From assembly GCA_030560485.1 (NCBI GenBank), contig JAKTTS010000032.1:1-57277 (forward strand): DNA of 57,277 bases, given 5' to 3'. Of this stretch, positions 1 to 12,934 are shown in pieces. How positions within the stretch are numbered: position 1 is the stretch's first letter; every line of letters begins with the position of its first letter. Below the pieces are notes generated by a model that saw nothing but the letters and a program-made list of their open reading frames with translations, ran no database searches and had not been told where the DNA came from. A program made the translations under genes and the position numbers. The DNA comes from Ascoidea tarda (nom. inval.) (taxonomy: Eukaryota > Ascomycota > Saccharomycetes > Ascoideales > Ascoideaceae).

Positions 1-4
1 AGAT

Positions 5-219
5 TGCTCATGGAAAATACTGTAATGAAGAAATAATATACTGATAGTGGATTGGTTGTAGATACGTTGAAAACCCAATAAAAATATAAAATAAAAAATT
101 AAAGCGGAGACGCTAAATATAAAGGTTGTAGATTATAAGAAAACGTGTTTCTCAAAACAGATGCAATGCACGCTTAGTAGCTTGTGTCAAAGTATGATAT
201 TATAGTTCACAACTTAACA
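5..219 (-). repeat. LTR of fossil A1 (3' LTR, minus orientation)
   Basis: A 215-bp copy of the family LTR, aligned by eye to the better preserved copy at 33286-33501. It starts TGCTCAT and ends TTAACA in this orientation. Shared internal landmarks are a purine-rich A-tract, a 'GGCGCTAAATAT'-like core, 'GTAGATTA(C/T)AAG' and a run of GCGTG-like motifs before the end. Just inside it (225-240) is a small inverted repeat, CGGTAA with TTACCG. Confidence 0.8.
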
Positions 220-3200
220 CCATTCGGTAATAGATTACCGTAACTATCAATTAGCAAAATATACCCGACCAGCTCCTCAGAAGCAAGAGTCACAGACAAT
301 CTTGTAAATTCTTGGCCAAGACAAAACCCTCCCAAATAAGTTGCAAGAAAATGTGGAAAATAGTAACTATATATAAATCGATAAAATCAAAATAAGAAAT
401 AAAAAAAAAAATTATAGAAAAAAGAAAATTTTCCAAATAAGTTATGATAAAACTAATGCAGTAAGAGCTTTTGTTTTACGTACTATTCGCATATGGAAAA
501 ATTTCAACAAAATTGTGAACGTTAGAATAAATTGGGACTTTGTTAATAGGGCGGCTCAACTGACAGCAGTCTCAACTTTTGCAAAATGGAAATAATCATC
601 AACATCTCTTTTACAAAATAGTACCCAATTGAAAAATTTTTGGAACCTCTATGAAACGTAGGATTGTTTGTCAAACAAGCAGCATAATTGCTTTCTCAAA
701 AAACGAATGGCCTAACCGGCAGAACACCAATATCATGTAGCACTAAATAAATGAAAAGCACTTTTTTTGCAGTTTGAGTAAAACCAATGTGATTTGCCCC
801 ACATCTCAGTAATGACATTGACTTTTGTTTTTTGGCGTTTCTTGTAGCAGGGAAAAGATTAATAAAAACATATGCCCCCAAACGACTTTGTGTGAACAGA
901 ATTACCGGCCGAATCACTGTAATTAACACCATCAAAATGAACAGCAGCAGCATTCTAATAAATGATAAACATATGGTCTACTTCTAGTACTTAATCGAGG
1001 TTTTATCAGAGCTAAAATAACACACAGGCTGTTTTTGAAATAGTGACACAACAAATCAACCACAAGTGCCATATCCTAACGTAAACAATTGCTAGCAACA
1101 AGGGTATTTCAGTAATAGACCGATATCGAAATTCATCGGATGGAAATATGTCTTTTGAATCCGCCAAATTCAACAGTTTAAAAAAATTATCAATGACTGG
1201 TGTTGAGTATTTTTGGGACTTCGTTATTTTGACGTTAAGCAGTATTTTCTTAACAAAATTGCTCATTGAAACCATAATTCCATTTTTGGATTGGGCAATA
1301 TCAAGCTAAAAACATTACTTAGGATTGCACCTAAGTCTTTCATTTTCAACTGTAAACCCAAAAACAGTTTGAAAGTAATAAAACCATTGTCACATAAACC
1401 AGCAATAATCACATCATTCACATAAAACCCCAAAAATCATTTTTCCTTTTTAGAACAGAGATAAAACACTACAATATCTGGCATGGCTGTTTTAAACTTG
1501 ATGTTAAATGGTGCATTAGCAATTTTGTGGTAGCGGAAAAAAATGTTTAGTTAAAAATACAAATTGATTGATTCCACTTTCAAACATTTGTTGAATTAGC
1601 AACATTGGCAAAATGTGATAGTTGTTTTATTTGAAGATTTTTGTTAAAGTCAGCATGAAAAAAAGCAATGCAGACATTCATTTAATACTCAGTGTCCTTT
1701 TCTGAAGCAGCAGCAGCAAAAAAGTTTTAACACTCTCATAATATATCTAATAGCTTGACTGAATGTTCTTTCATAGGCAATACCTTTAGTCTGACTATAT
1801 CAATGAGCAATTACTTTAGCCATTTCAAATTGACTAATGAGACCATTAATTATAGTGACATCTCAGCGGCGGGCAACAGACCCATTATTTTGAGGAAGGT
1901 TAATCATTAGATAGATGGTGATCTCTTTAATAGCGGTTAATTCATTGAGACAAACAGCTCTACATATTAGATCATCAATTTTTGCTTTTTAACTATTAAC
2001 AGCTAGAAAAGCAGTCAACAAACAAAGCATAATTAACCAAGAATTGATTGTTTCTTGTGCTGGATTAATATGCGACTTGCAATGATGTCAAAATTGTCAT
2101 TATTATCGTTGCTCTTTTTATTGTTGGTGTAAACTGAAATGTACTAATCAAATTTATTTATTTCATTAGAGAAACAAAAAATGTTTTGAACATCATTCGG
2201 AGATACAAATTTTTCAGAAGGCATTTCAGATTTTTCAGCCTCATCAAAAGTAAAAGTATCATTTTTAACAAAAGTAATATTTTGATCCACAATTTCGGCG
2301 TTTTCATCATCACAGTCTGAGCATATATCAATAAATAATTTTTTGGTGGTATCATCAAGTTAATTAATAAGATAAATTATTGTATCAATATCAAGCACAA
2401 TCGATTCTTACCGATAGTGTAATAAGAAACTGGAATTGCTTCAACTGCAGAAGCACGAATACACCAATAGAAGTAAAGAAATTTTTTTTGTATGCCCGTT
2501 TTGCTTCATCAATGCGTCATTGGAAAGTTACCAGCACTGTAGCCTTGCTGGGGTTGTAGACTTTATAAGCGTTTTGTTGTTCATCATAACCCAGAAAGCA
2601 GCACAACAAAACGGTATCAGCTAGCTTTACTAAAGATAAAATTAGGGGGCCATTGCATAAGCAGCATTTCTAACTACTTTAAGATCTTTGACACCAACTG
2701 AATTTTCAACAAAAAATTTGTTTGGTCTTTTTTCCAATAGTGGAAAATTTTTGAGAGTCATATTGAGCAAGAAAGCAGTAGATTTAACGGCTTCATTCCA
2801 TATATCATCAAACATTTTTTCCTCACCAAAAGCCATTTGCGTTTGAAGTGATGAATTTTTGGCATCGCAGCAAATAACTATTATGATGAGATTTATACGG
2901 GACTAACATTTGATGCCTAATATTATTATCAACACAAATCTTAGAAAACAGCTTAATAGCAAACGCATTAACTGATCATACCGTAATTACATTGATACCT
3001 AATCCATTTAAAAAATGCTTCTGTTGATATATGAGCTTTCTAACAGCAAACAACCGATCGGCCAAAACAGTCACCAAAAACCAACAAAAATAATGATCAA
3101 CAAGAGAAAAATAATATCCGCCACCATTAACTGCAGTTGTGGATAAAGAACAATAAAATGTAAACAAAAACCAATTGTAATATTTGATTCAGGAACCTCG

Positions 3201-3461
3201 TCAGAGTTTTACTTATAATTTTTGTTGCTTTCGCTTTTTCACAAACGTCAAAACATGATGAACCATCATTTAGACATCATCGCGTTTCACAAATTTAATT
3301 GTAGCTGCACCACCAGCATTACAAGATTTATTGTAAAAAGACATAACTGCAATAGCATTTTTTTCATTTTTAATGAAACACTAATAAAAATCATTTAAAA
3401 TTTTTTGACCAACTAACATCTCATTAAAACAAATTTTATGCTTGCAACTGTTTATTTAATA

Positions 3462-3477
3462 CCGCTATCGATAGCGG
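3462..3477. repeat. Perfect 16-bp palindrome
   Basis: CCGCTATCGATAGCGG is its own reverse complement over all 16 bases. It lies in the middle of the A1 fossil. No function is evident, and it could be chance or a small fold-back. Confidence 0.9.
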
Positions 3478-4529
3478 CAAAAATGGAATTGAAATGTGCA
3501 CCATTTCTAAAAAATAACACTTTATCTAAGTTTAATCCATTGTTAATTTGGGCAGTATCATTAACTTAAACATCAATTATGGAATTTCTAATTCCAGTGA
3601 AATAGCTGATCATTGTGTTCAATTTAACAATCTAGTCTTTGTTAATGCAATTATGATGAGAAGCATCAGAATCAAAATAAAATTGTTAACAATTAAACAC
3701 AAGTGGTTAATTGCCATCATAGACTATGTCATACAGCCACTTTTAGAAAGACCATTACATTTTCCATCTGTTACTGGCTAAGGTGCGATACATTCAAAAC
3801 CAAAATAATTTTATTCATGTCATTTGTAACGTGTTGGAAAAAATCTTGTTTTATTCATTTTTTCTCTGACACTATCACCAAGCAGTCCAATAGTACCAGA
3901 TAGGACTGTTTTAGTTGCTGGTTTTGCCGCAAAAAACAAATCATCACTAATATGATTGAGTAATATTTTTGAATCATGTATTGTTTTTCTACCGGGGTGA
4001 GAAAATTGATTCAAAACTCCTTTTTTATAATTGATCTCAAAATCAAAAGTGCTTAAAAATTAGCAGGGACTGATCTTTTGCATAAGCCTTAAAAACATAG
4101 TTTAAAATCTGATTGATAAACTTGTTGTAATTTTTTTTGGACCAAATCAACTTTTACCATTGATCACTAGCTAAAGACCTACAAAATATAATATTTGCTT
4201 CAACTTCAATATTACCAAAAACCCTTTTGAATTATACTAATACCTCACGACCATACCGGCCGTTGTAAAGACATTCTTCCAACATAGCAGGGACCAGCCT
4301 TCCACTAACCAACGTATGGTAAATGGAATCCACTGCAATAGTAACTCTTTTAATCTTACAATCACCAAATGAGAAACGTAGAATTTAATGTGTCGTCGAG
4401 ATAAACTAACATAAAGAGCAGCATCAAAAATAAAATTCGAAGGTTAGATAGAAAACCTGGCAGTATCGCCCGAGTTTTCTGACTCATGGCAGCAAACACT
4501 TGCGAATTGGCCCATAACATATTGAAAAT

Positions 4530-4743
4530 TGTTCATAGCCAATAGAATTTAACAAGTAATGTACTAATAATAGGGTGGTAATTAATACGCAAAAAAAAGA
4601 TCAAGATAGAAATTAAATAACTGGACCGGGAAACGCTAAATATATACGTCTTAGATTACAAGAAAACATGGTGTTTTAGCACGGAAAACACGCACCTCAT
4701 ATAATGCCTGTCAATGTACGTGATTACAGTTTACATTTTTACA
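4530..4743 (-). repeat. LTR of fossil A1 (5' LTR, minus orientation)
   Basis: A 214-bp LTR copy with the core 'GGACCGGGAAACGCTAAATAT' followed by 'TTAGATTACAAG'. On its left is the tRNA-iMet-like primer-binding site in reverse complement (GGCCCATAACAT), which shows that this is the 5' LTR of a minus-strand element. Confidence 0.82.
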
Positions 4744-7700
4744 AAAAAAATATTTACTAATGATAGTTTTTATGGTGCGCAAGATTTGATAATTAGCCAA
4801 ATTGCCGGTTGTTCAACCTAATGCTGCTTAATTGCTAAGAGTATCATAATTGCTGCCATTAAGATTTTTAATCAACGTTGTTTTCCAGGAAGTCCAGCCG
4901 GACTGAAAGCCGCAAAGCCATATTATGCTTCGATGGATGGTCATTAAAAATGAAAAGCTTGTTTTTGGAGCAAAAATAACAAAGAACATTAATATAATGC
5001 CCACGAAGTGATCATTAGACATTTTTCAAATGAAATATTTTGCCGTCGTTACACCAATGCTCACAACAGCCGCTGTTGTAAGCAGATACTGTTGATTGTT
5101 ATCAATTATTTCTTCAAAAAATGAGTCGGCTATTATATTGAAATATTGTTTCGTTGCTCGTCACGGACTATTCTATCAGGTGAATCATTTTTGGCGTTAA
5201 ATGGCAAATAACTCATTACATTGAGGTTTGACAAAAAGATTACAACAAAGCCGTTTACACATTTTTGCTTGAATGACGGATCAAGCATAAAATGTCGATC
5301 ATATATGACTCAAATCATAATAAACTAGTTGATCGCCAAGAGAAAATCATTTCTTTGAGATTGAAAGCATTGTTGATCAAGAAAAAAACTGCAAAAAATC
5401 ATGAAATGAAACATCTGAATGTGATGCAGATATTTTAAATTTAATTCTTCAGTATTATAGATTGGTGACTAATACAGCACAGAAAATGGTTCTTTGTATT
5501 ATGTGTAGCGTGACACAATTCAAAGTGCTTAGCTTTGCTGTTTTCACAAATATTTTCATGGAGGTTCGTTTAACTAAATCCGATGTATTATGTGCTCTTT
5601 GCCGTTGGGTCTGTTACGGTGAACGGCAAAAAGACAAAAAAATTTTCAATCCTGATAATGGTTCTGTGGCTTTGGCCACCTAATATCGTGTTAGGAATCT
5701 GAATTTCACTTTGAAAAAGCCAGTTTAATTTGGAAGGTATTCTAAGACACCAGCATTCAGTTTAACATTAATTGAATATGGTAATTCGTTTGAAAAAAAA
5801 ATATCTCTAAGTAAAAGACCCGTTGCAGCACCTATCATGAAAAGTGTAATTAAAAACAACTCCCCCCCCCCTCCTTTCCCCCTTTCCATCTAACATTATT
5901 TGACTGGATTGTAATAATAAAAATGCAGTCATCACTATTAAATATAAAATTCTAAATGCTCAGAAGAATGTTGAAAAAAACATAGTGGGGCCATTTATGA
6001 CGATAATACTGAGATTTTGGTTAATGAGTTAAATGTTAATTCGGATTATTGGACAAAAATCAAAACCACGAAAGATCACATGACAAAATGGTGATGAAGT
6101 TAATATTTAAATTAATACACAAAAATAATGTTAAAAAACCTCAATTCCTGATCCGTTTTGTTTTAAAAGTTGACATCATTTGCTCCTGCCATGGCTGATA
6201 AAACTAATATTAATGACCGCAAATTGAAAGATGCTTGTACAGAAAAACTTCTTTGACTGAGAACGAACAAGACTAATTTCGTGGGTAATTGTGGAATTTT
6301 TAATGAAGGCTTTGAATGCTAGTTGCTCAATTCCAAAAACCATTTCTTGCTGCACAAAGCTAAAGCAAAAAAAAAAATATTAATAATGGAAAAACATTCA
6401 GTTCGGACTATTTCCTATAAGTATGTCAAAAAAAGTTCTTGGTTTTCCTGCATCAAGAAAATATGCCGTTTATTGAAAGAATGTCATTCTAATCATTCGT
6501 AATAAAAAAATTCAAAAAAAAGGCGAGATGAAATGACCATCAAATTTTGCCGATAATCAAGACTCACCTTAGGTTCTAGAAATGAACAAATATTTTTATA
6601 GTCCCAATCAGTTTTTGCATTGTTGGCAAAAAATGATGGCCAAAGTTGTATCCTACATGAGCAATAAAAGACCAGTTCCTAAACTTCGTTTGGGGGTTTT
6701 AAGTTAGTGAAAAGTGTGATTGTATTTTGGGACCATATGTCGATGATTATTGCTTTGCTCGCTTTTCAAATGACATTATTTTCAAAATTAAACAAATTGT
6801 AATTTCCTGGTTTTAAATGAATGGTCTAAAACTAGCCTTGAACAAATATTTTGGGCTTAATACTTTCAAATAAAAAATGCTATTAACGTATCAATAGTTT
6901 AGTAAGTCAAGTGGATGATTGACACTTTTCCAGTCAATGAATGCTTTGTGCACACCAGACAATTAATGATCAACCGTTACAACACTTTTATCCCCCGACA
7001 AACCAAAAACCTATTTGATGATAACACTGTCTTATATGGTTCAATTTTTATCATGTAATTATACCCTACTAATTGTCATCGGTTTGTCATTTCAATTTTA
7101 ATTGTATTGTTAAGTTCTTTTTTTTAAAAGTTAGTCCAATGCCCTTTAAATACTGCTACATGAATTTTAAAATATTTGAATGGAAACAATTTTACAAATA
7201 AATACAGTGTTAATACTGCTGCTAATTTTATTGTTACTGACAAAAATTGACCCAACAATTTTGAGGGTTAGAAATCAGATGCTAACCATAATATTTTAAT
7301 CAAAGCAACCCCAGTCACATAAAACAACAAAATTTGAATGTCATTTTAATTGGTTGGCCATGACGAAAAATATATTTTTGTTTTTGAATCTGTTAAAGAA
7401 ATAATTTTAATTTTTAAAATTTTAAATTTTATAAGAGCTAATCTGGTTGTCAAATAAAATCATACAAAAAAATTTCTACTGCTAAATTAGATACACAACT
7501 AATCAATAAAAAAATTAATAACACATTTAAGTTGAGTATCATTTTTCTAGTGCGTATATCGATGTTATTTTTGATTTTTCATAAAGTGGCAGTGCCATCT
7601 GTCTTCCAGTTTTGTGATCAAACGTCTTGCCTCCCCAACATTTTTCAAGGTGGTTTAATTGGGTTTTAATTTTCTGTGATAAATTTGTTACAACCAATTT

Positions 7701-7870
7701 GATTTTATTTTAGAACGTTTGTGAAAAATGTTGTTTCTTCATTTTGATTTTGATTTCAATTTTTTTGATATTGGATTATTTTTTAAACAGCTAATGTTCT
7801 GGATCGACCATATTAAAACCTCTTTTTAAATTTTAAGAATACCTGGATTATACTAAATCAAAGTCGCGTA
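4744..7870 (+). mobile_element. Remnant X: plus-strand copia-type pol fossil, boundaries unclear
   Basis: I see no LTR at either end. The best support is a reverse-transcriptase block at about 6640-6840 on the plus strand that keeps the GPYVDDY-type active-site motif, followed by residues typical of copia RT (DIIFKIKQIVISWF). The stretch upstream (about 5.2-6.4 kb) reads like eroded integrase-to-RT spacer. The rest (about 6.9-7.8 kb) is AT-rich and unassigned. The copy is heavily broken and looks older than its neighbours. It also holds a polypyrimidine tract with ten consecutive C (5861-5888). The edges are set by neighbouring elements, so treat them as approximate. Confidence 0.5.
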
Positions 7871-10800
7871 GTTAAATTAGTCGTTTTAAAACATAAAACC
7901 AAAAAAAAAAAAAAATCGATCTGAAAGCGCTCAATATGTAGAATGTGACCTATCAGATATCAAGTCATTATATATGATATGCCACTCAAACATAAAGTGG
8001 GTGCATTTTTCCGTGTAGATAAATCTCACTTCAACACCTTCCTGTAATCGTAGATCCCACATCTCGCTCGACGTCATCTGCGCATATCACTAGCCCGTGC
8101 AAGCGCAATCATGCTAATTTCAAACACCTGTGGTCAGAATGAAGTTTAACAAATTAAAAATATATGTAAGCAAAATAAAAACCCACTCTTCGCACAAATG
8201 TGACAATACAGAATAAATGTTTTAAACGAAACAAGATCAACAAAAATTTTAAAAAGAAATAACATCATTAAGAATTATAGCAAAATCACTGAACATGATC
8301 ATCAAATCTGCAAAAATGACACTTGGGTCAGAACATGATAAACTCAAAAACCCATCTATTTCGTTAAAAAAAGATGGTAGCAAATGACTATGTCTTTTGA
8401 TTTTTCACAATTTGTTGGATCTCTAATTAAACTAACGACAGAAATATAATCGCAAAATATAACAGGTTTTAGTATTTATTATTAATATCTCTAAACAATT
8501 AAGTTATAGAATACATTTTTTTTGATCGGCTCAGTTAAACTAATGTACTCTTTTTTGTGGGTCAGGAATAAAAATGACAATTAAGTTTTTGATTTTTTTT
8601 TAAGTGGCAATTCAGTGAAAAATCCAATTTAACAAACAATTGACTTTCTGGTTGAAATATCGCCAGCCAAGTCATTGTCAATTAAACCATTTAGATTAAC
8701 AAGTGCATCAGCAACATATTCGCATGCTATGTTGTTTGTTTTCTAATATTTTAAATCTCTTTTAGCACCACTTAGAATGCATCTAGTAAATCGATTTAAA
8801 TAGTTACTCAACAATCAAATAGAAAAGCAGATGTCAATTCAAAACCAGTAGCAAGCAAATAATAACATTACAAAAATTAAGCGATAAAAAATCGATTTTT
8901 GATCAGATATTAATTCAAATTGTTTCACAATAATAATATTGATAAAAATGATTGTCACTGGTGTTGCTTGCAAATGAGAATTTTTTATTTAAAAAATTAT
9001 TAGCATCCGGTTATATTCAGAATCATTGATAACTTAATACCATTTTTAAATGCAGCATAACAGAATCATGAAACTTTTTCAAAATTGGTGTTTTTTTTTT
9101 TATTTTTAACAGGAAACCTGAAAATTTTTGTAGCGTTTATTGCTATAGAAATTAGAGTTCCAGCAATAATAAAATCATTGACATATAAGCACTATGCAAT
9201 CATTTTTTAAAAAACTTGAAAAATGCACAATTCAATGAAAAATGACTTCTCATAATTTTCTAAAAAGCACAAGATCTACAAATTTTTTTAATCAACAAAA
9301 AAAAAATTTTTTGGGCCCACAAAAAAAAATTAATTTTAGTTTTACAATTTAAATATTTCAAAATTATCAGTAAAATGTAGTGATTGTTTCATAAAATTTT
9401 TTTCATCAATATTACATTGATATAAGACAGCATTGAAAATCATTGAATAAACAGCATATGATTTGAAACAGCAACAGCTAATAATATTCTAACTGTCTCA
9501 TAGAAAAAAACTAGACAAAGTTTTTCTTTCTAATCAAAACTTAGGATCTAACAGTAGTTTTGTTCAACAAATTTTGGAGTTTTAAATTTGAGCTACATTT
9601 GCCCATTTTTGATCGAGAAGACAGATTGGCATCAAAGATTTTTTTTTTCAAAAAAAAGATGCACCAAAAATAGATGTTCGCTTTTCTGATTGCCCAAGTG
9701 TTTTAGAACTTGCAACGTTTTATTGGGATGATTAATTTTATGTTAATAAGCTTTGACAATAACAAATAATGTCATCATGCAGAACAAAATTGATCGATGT
9801 TCGAGAGGATTTCTGGGTTTAGTGGTGAACCATTTTGGAATAATAACGATATCAATCACAACTTTATGAGCTTGTCTGATGTTTTCACCATACGGTAATA
9901 AACAGTTACTGAGATTTAATTCGTGAAGCAAAAACGTAGTTTTATCATCAAAAATGGCACCGCCATGAGGGGTTTTAATATTGCTTTCAGAGTCCACGGT
10001 CTTAATTTTATCAATACTGACTTCATGGTTTTTATCACAAACCGAGCAGTTATTAATAAATGGATTTTTTGATTCAATGCCATCTTATTTTATAAAGGCT
10101 TTGGAAGATCATTAATAAAGCAAAATTTTTTTGGTTCCATCAAATATTGAATACAATAAATAAAACCAAGACAGCAGAGCCACTAAAAACCCCTGTTGAA
10201 ATAAACAGATTCTTTTATAATGAAAGTGGAAATTCTTTAAAATCTATTGAAAATTCCAAACACCAAATCATTATTTAGAATGTGACTCCTGTAGGACATC
10301 AGCTGCTCATCGAATCCGACCATCAAAGAAATGACAAGTTTATTTGCTATTCTCATTTCACAAAAGGCCATGGAAACTATTGTAATAATTTCACATCCAA
10401 AACTTTTTAGATGTCTGGCACTACTTGTAATACCAAGAAACAATGTTTATGGTCTTCTCTATTTTGGTCGATAATACAGTGGAACTAAAATTGAAAAAAT
10501 AACGGCACATTAACTGTCTTTGTTTTTCAATTTATCTGAGACAACACAATTTAATATTAATAATATTGCATTTGATATAATAGGGATTGTCAATTTCTCA
10601 ACCAATCCATTTTTGGTTGATTTTGAAAAACCCAACTTTCATGCTTAACACCATTATACAAACACAAATCAGTAAACACCTTTGTTGAACACAAAGTTTT
10701 AAATTAACTATATTAAATTTTTTAGCAAACAAATTCGAAAAATGTTTCTACTGATAAATTTAGTTTTGAACGCCTAAAAAAAAAATTTACAATGGAGTGC

Positions 10801-12510
10801 AAGCTCCAAAAAAAACCAAACATCAACCGTAGTTAAATAGTGTCCTCACCCATAAACCTCGGTTGTAAACATCGGACTAACGAATTCAAAAAGTATCACT
10901 TAAAAAATGTTTGTTGAATTGTTCCTGGACGTTGCATTAATAATCTTTATTGATTCTGCTTTAAAAGATAAATCAAATTTTGCTTTAGCATCATTGTATT
11001 ATTATAGAACATTGAGGCATTATGCATGGCATTCTTCTGGTATGGCCAAGACAAATATAAAAAGATACAGCAGCAACAATTATGATCTTAACAGTGAAAA
11101 GAAATTGGTACATATCATTAAAATCATTAAAGCCATTCACAGATTTTCAAACAAAAATATTATTCTCAACAAATGCTAGATTGCCGCGGTTGTTTGTGGC
11201 GGCCAAAAATAGATATCGAGGGTGCTGCACTCAGACAAAAAAGAAACTTGTTAAGTTTCATCCCATTGGCAAACTGAACTTCTCAAATGCCTTTAAAGGC
11301 AGCATTTGCATTTTCATGACAAGTTAGTTTGGATGCCATTTGTTTATACCCGATGATTCATTTATGATTGACACAAATAGACTGATAAACATCTGACTTC
11401 AATAAAACATTTCAAAATTTAAAACCAGTATTTCAAATAAATTTAGCGAGTAAATCATCTAAATAGTTTTAAACCACTACTTGCCATTTTTTTTATTGAA
11501 AAGTCAAACAGCTAACAAATTTATTGCGTGTTGGTTTTTGTTACTGAATCTGTAGATCATAGTGGTCTACCCCCGTGGTTTGCATGCATGTTCGTTACCA
11601 TTTTGACCACTCAAAACAAAAAAATCCGAAAATGACTAACACAAAATAAAAGTTATGACCACCAAAAATAATTTCACAAAAACGATGTTCAAATACTTTA
11701 GCATAAATTAATGTGATTATTCTTGATTTTTCAAAATGATTAAAATTTTTGTTTTTATTGTTATTATTGAAAAAAAATCGTTGATAAAAATGGAAAACCC
11801 TTGATCGTTAAAATAACTCGGAACTAAATTGCCAAAAAGTTTATTGAAGAAGTTGCGCTAGGATTTCTTAAAGCCAATTCGATTTAGTCAATCACTACTG
11901 AGGAATAAGGAAGACACACCAAACCTGTTGAAACACCAATCATATTTTAACTGCTTTCAAATCTAGCAAATGCTTCACGATTATACCGGTTGTGTTATAA
12001 TTTTTTTTCAAAATATCAAAAAACAACTTTTCGTTGAATCGCAGATAATGGATACAATTTAAAGTAGTTATAATTTTCACACCTTTTCCAACAACATACA
12101 AAACAATTATGGATTTGGAATATTTTTGAGAATAAACACTATATTTGGCGACCGTAAATTTATTATAAAACTTACAAATAATGATAACAGCATTGCCTGA
12201 ATCAACTGATATATTCCGAGAACTACAGAAGCTTTGAGCTATAACCCGGTAAAACTTTTTTACAATTATTATCAAGAAATACAACTGATTAGACACTTGC
12301 ATTTTATTTTGAATAAGTTATTTTAAAAAAATAAAGATAAAAACAAAACCTATGGTCGAATGGAGGCCGCATATCTACAATGTCTAAAACCGTATAGCGT
12401 GACATTGACCATTACATGACGATGACCAAACAAATGGTTGTCTGTGTGGGTGTGTGCAAACCGTGCATCAAGAGCCAAGAAGCTACCCGGCCAAAAAATG
12501 GCTTACGTTT
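7870..12510 (-). mobile_element. Ty1/copia-type LTR retrotransposon fossil A3 (minus strand, old)
   Basis: On the minus strand, right to left: gag-like region (about 12.25-11.3 kb), the post-integrase copia signature 'RHLKSFGCEI' (10.44-10.24 kb) with a 'GFDE' motif after it, an RT block near 9.2 kb, and an RNase H 'AGDISTRKS' motif near 8.66 kb. Poorly conserved LTR-like tracts are recognisable at about 12300-12510 (AT-rich A-tract, then GGAGGCCGCATAT) and about 7870-8060. The span of about 4.6 kb fits the family. Divergence from the other copies is greater, so this is probably one of the oldest. The ends are estimated to within about 100 bases. The 210 bases to the next LTR (12511-12720) hold nothing I recognise. 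Confidence 0.65.
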
Positions 12511-12720
12511 TAAAGAGTAAAACTACTTTTAAAATATATGATTATGAAAATGTGGTAAAAGTAATCAATATGCTTAAAATTTCAAACGTACTTTATTTGT
12601 AATTGTCATATAAATCATAATATCACCCAATATGATACCGAACATTGTATAATCTCGTTCCTTATGCTTTTTTTCGTGTTGTTTGGTTTCTAAATATCAA
12701 AAACAACTATTAGACATTAT

Positions 12721-12934
12721 TGATAACAAAAACAGTCATTGACAATAAAAATATTAAATGTAAAATAATAGTTAATACGCTGTAGAAAAAGCGAAAATAC
12801 AAACTGGAAAATTAGAGCGGTAGAAGCTAAATTTATACGTTCTAGATTACAAGACAAGACGTCTTCTCAGCACAAAATCAACCCACGTGTGGTAATGTGT
12901 GTCAAAATGTTTGATAATGACTGATTTTTAAACA
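12721..12934 (-). repeat. LTR of fossil A4 (3' LTR)
   Basis: A 214-bp copy of the family LTR, starting TGATAAC and ending TAAACA. It keeps 'AGCGGTAGAAGCTAAAT' and 'TAGATTACAAGAC' at the same relative positions as the other copies. Confidence 0.78.

Larger units (their letters stand above)
5..4743 (-). mobile_element. Ty1/copia-type LTR retrotransposon fossil A1 (minus strand)
   Basis: LTRs of equal length bound the element at 5-219 and 4530-4743. Reading the minus strand from right to left I see a gag-like region (about 4.5-3.8 kb), integrase with the downstream 'VKxLxVxxxAAYAMxP' copia signature (2.64-2.84 kb), the integrase-RT spacer (about 2.36-2.15 kb), an RT block around 1.4 kb and RNase H towards 0.5 kb. 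A tRNA-iMet-type primer-binding site lies just inside the right LTR (about 4510-4520). The order gag-PR-IN-RT-RH is that of Pseudoviridae. The coding part is broken many times and no long frame survives, so the copy is old. The window starts only 4 bases left of the LTR, so a target duplication cannot be judged. Confidence 0.85.

Noticed and set aside
4-5. Another minus-strand element left of position 1 sharing the first LTR
   Set aside because: The bases before position 21 first looked like leader sequence, but comparison with the other copies shows they belong to the LTR itself, which starts at about position 5.
7900-8130. Solo LTR of a second, GC-richer family
   Set aside because: The stretch is oddly less AT-rich and has TG/CA ends in places, but it aligns weakly with the expected left LTR of fossil A3, and I see no second copy of a different LTR in the window.
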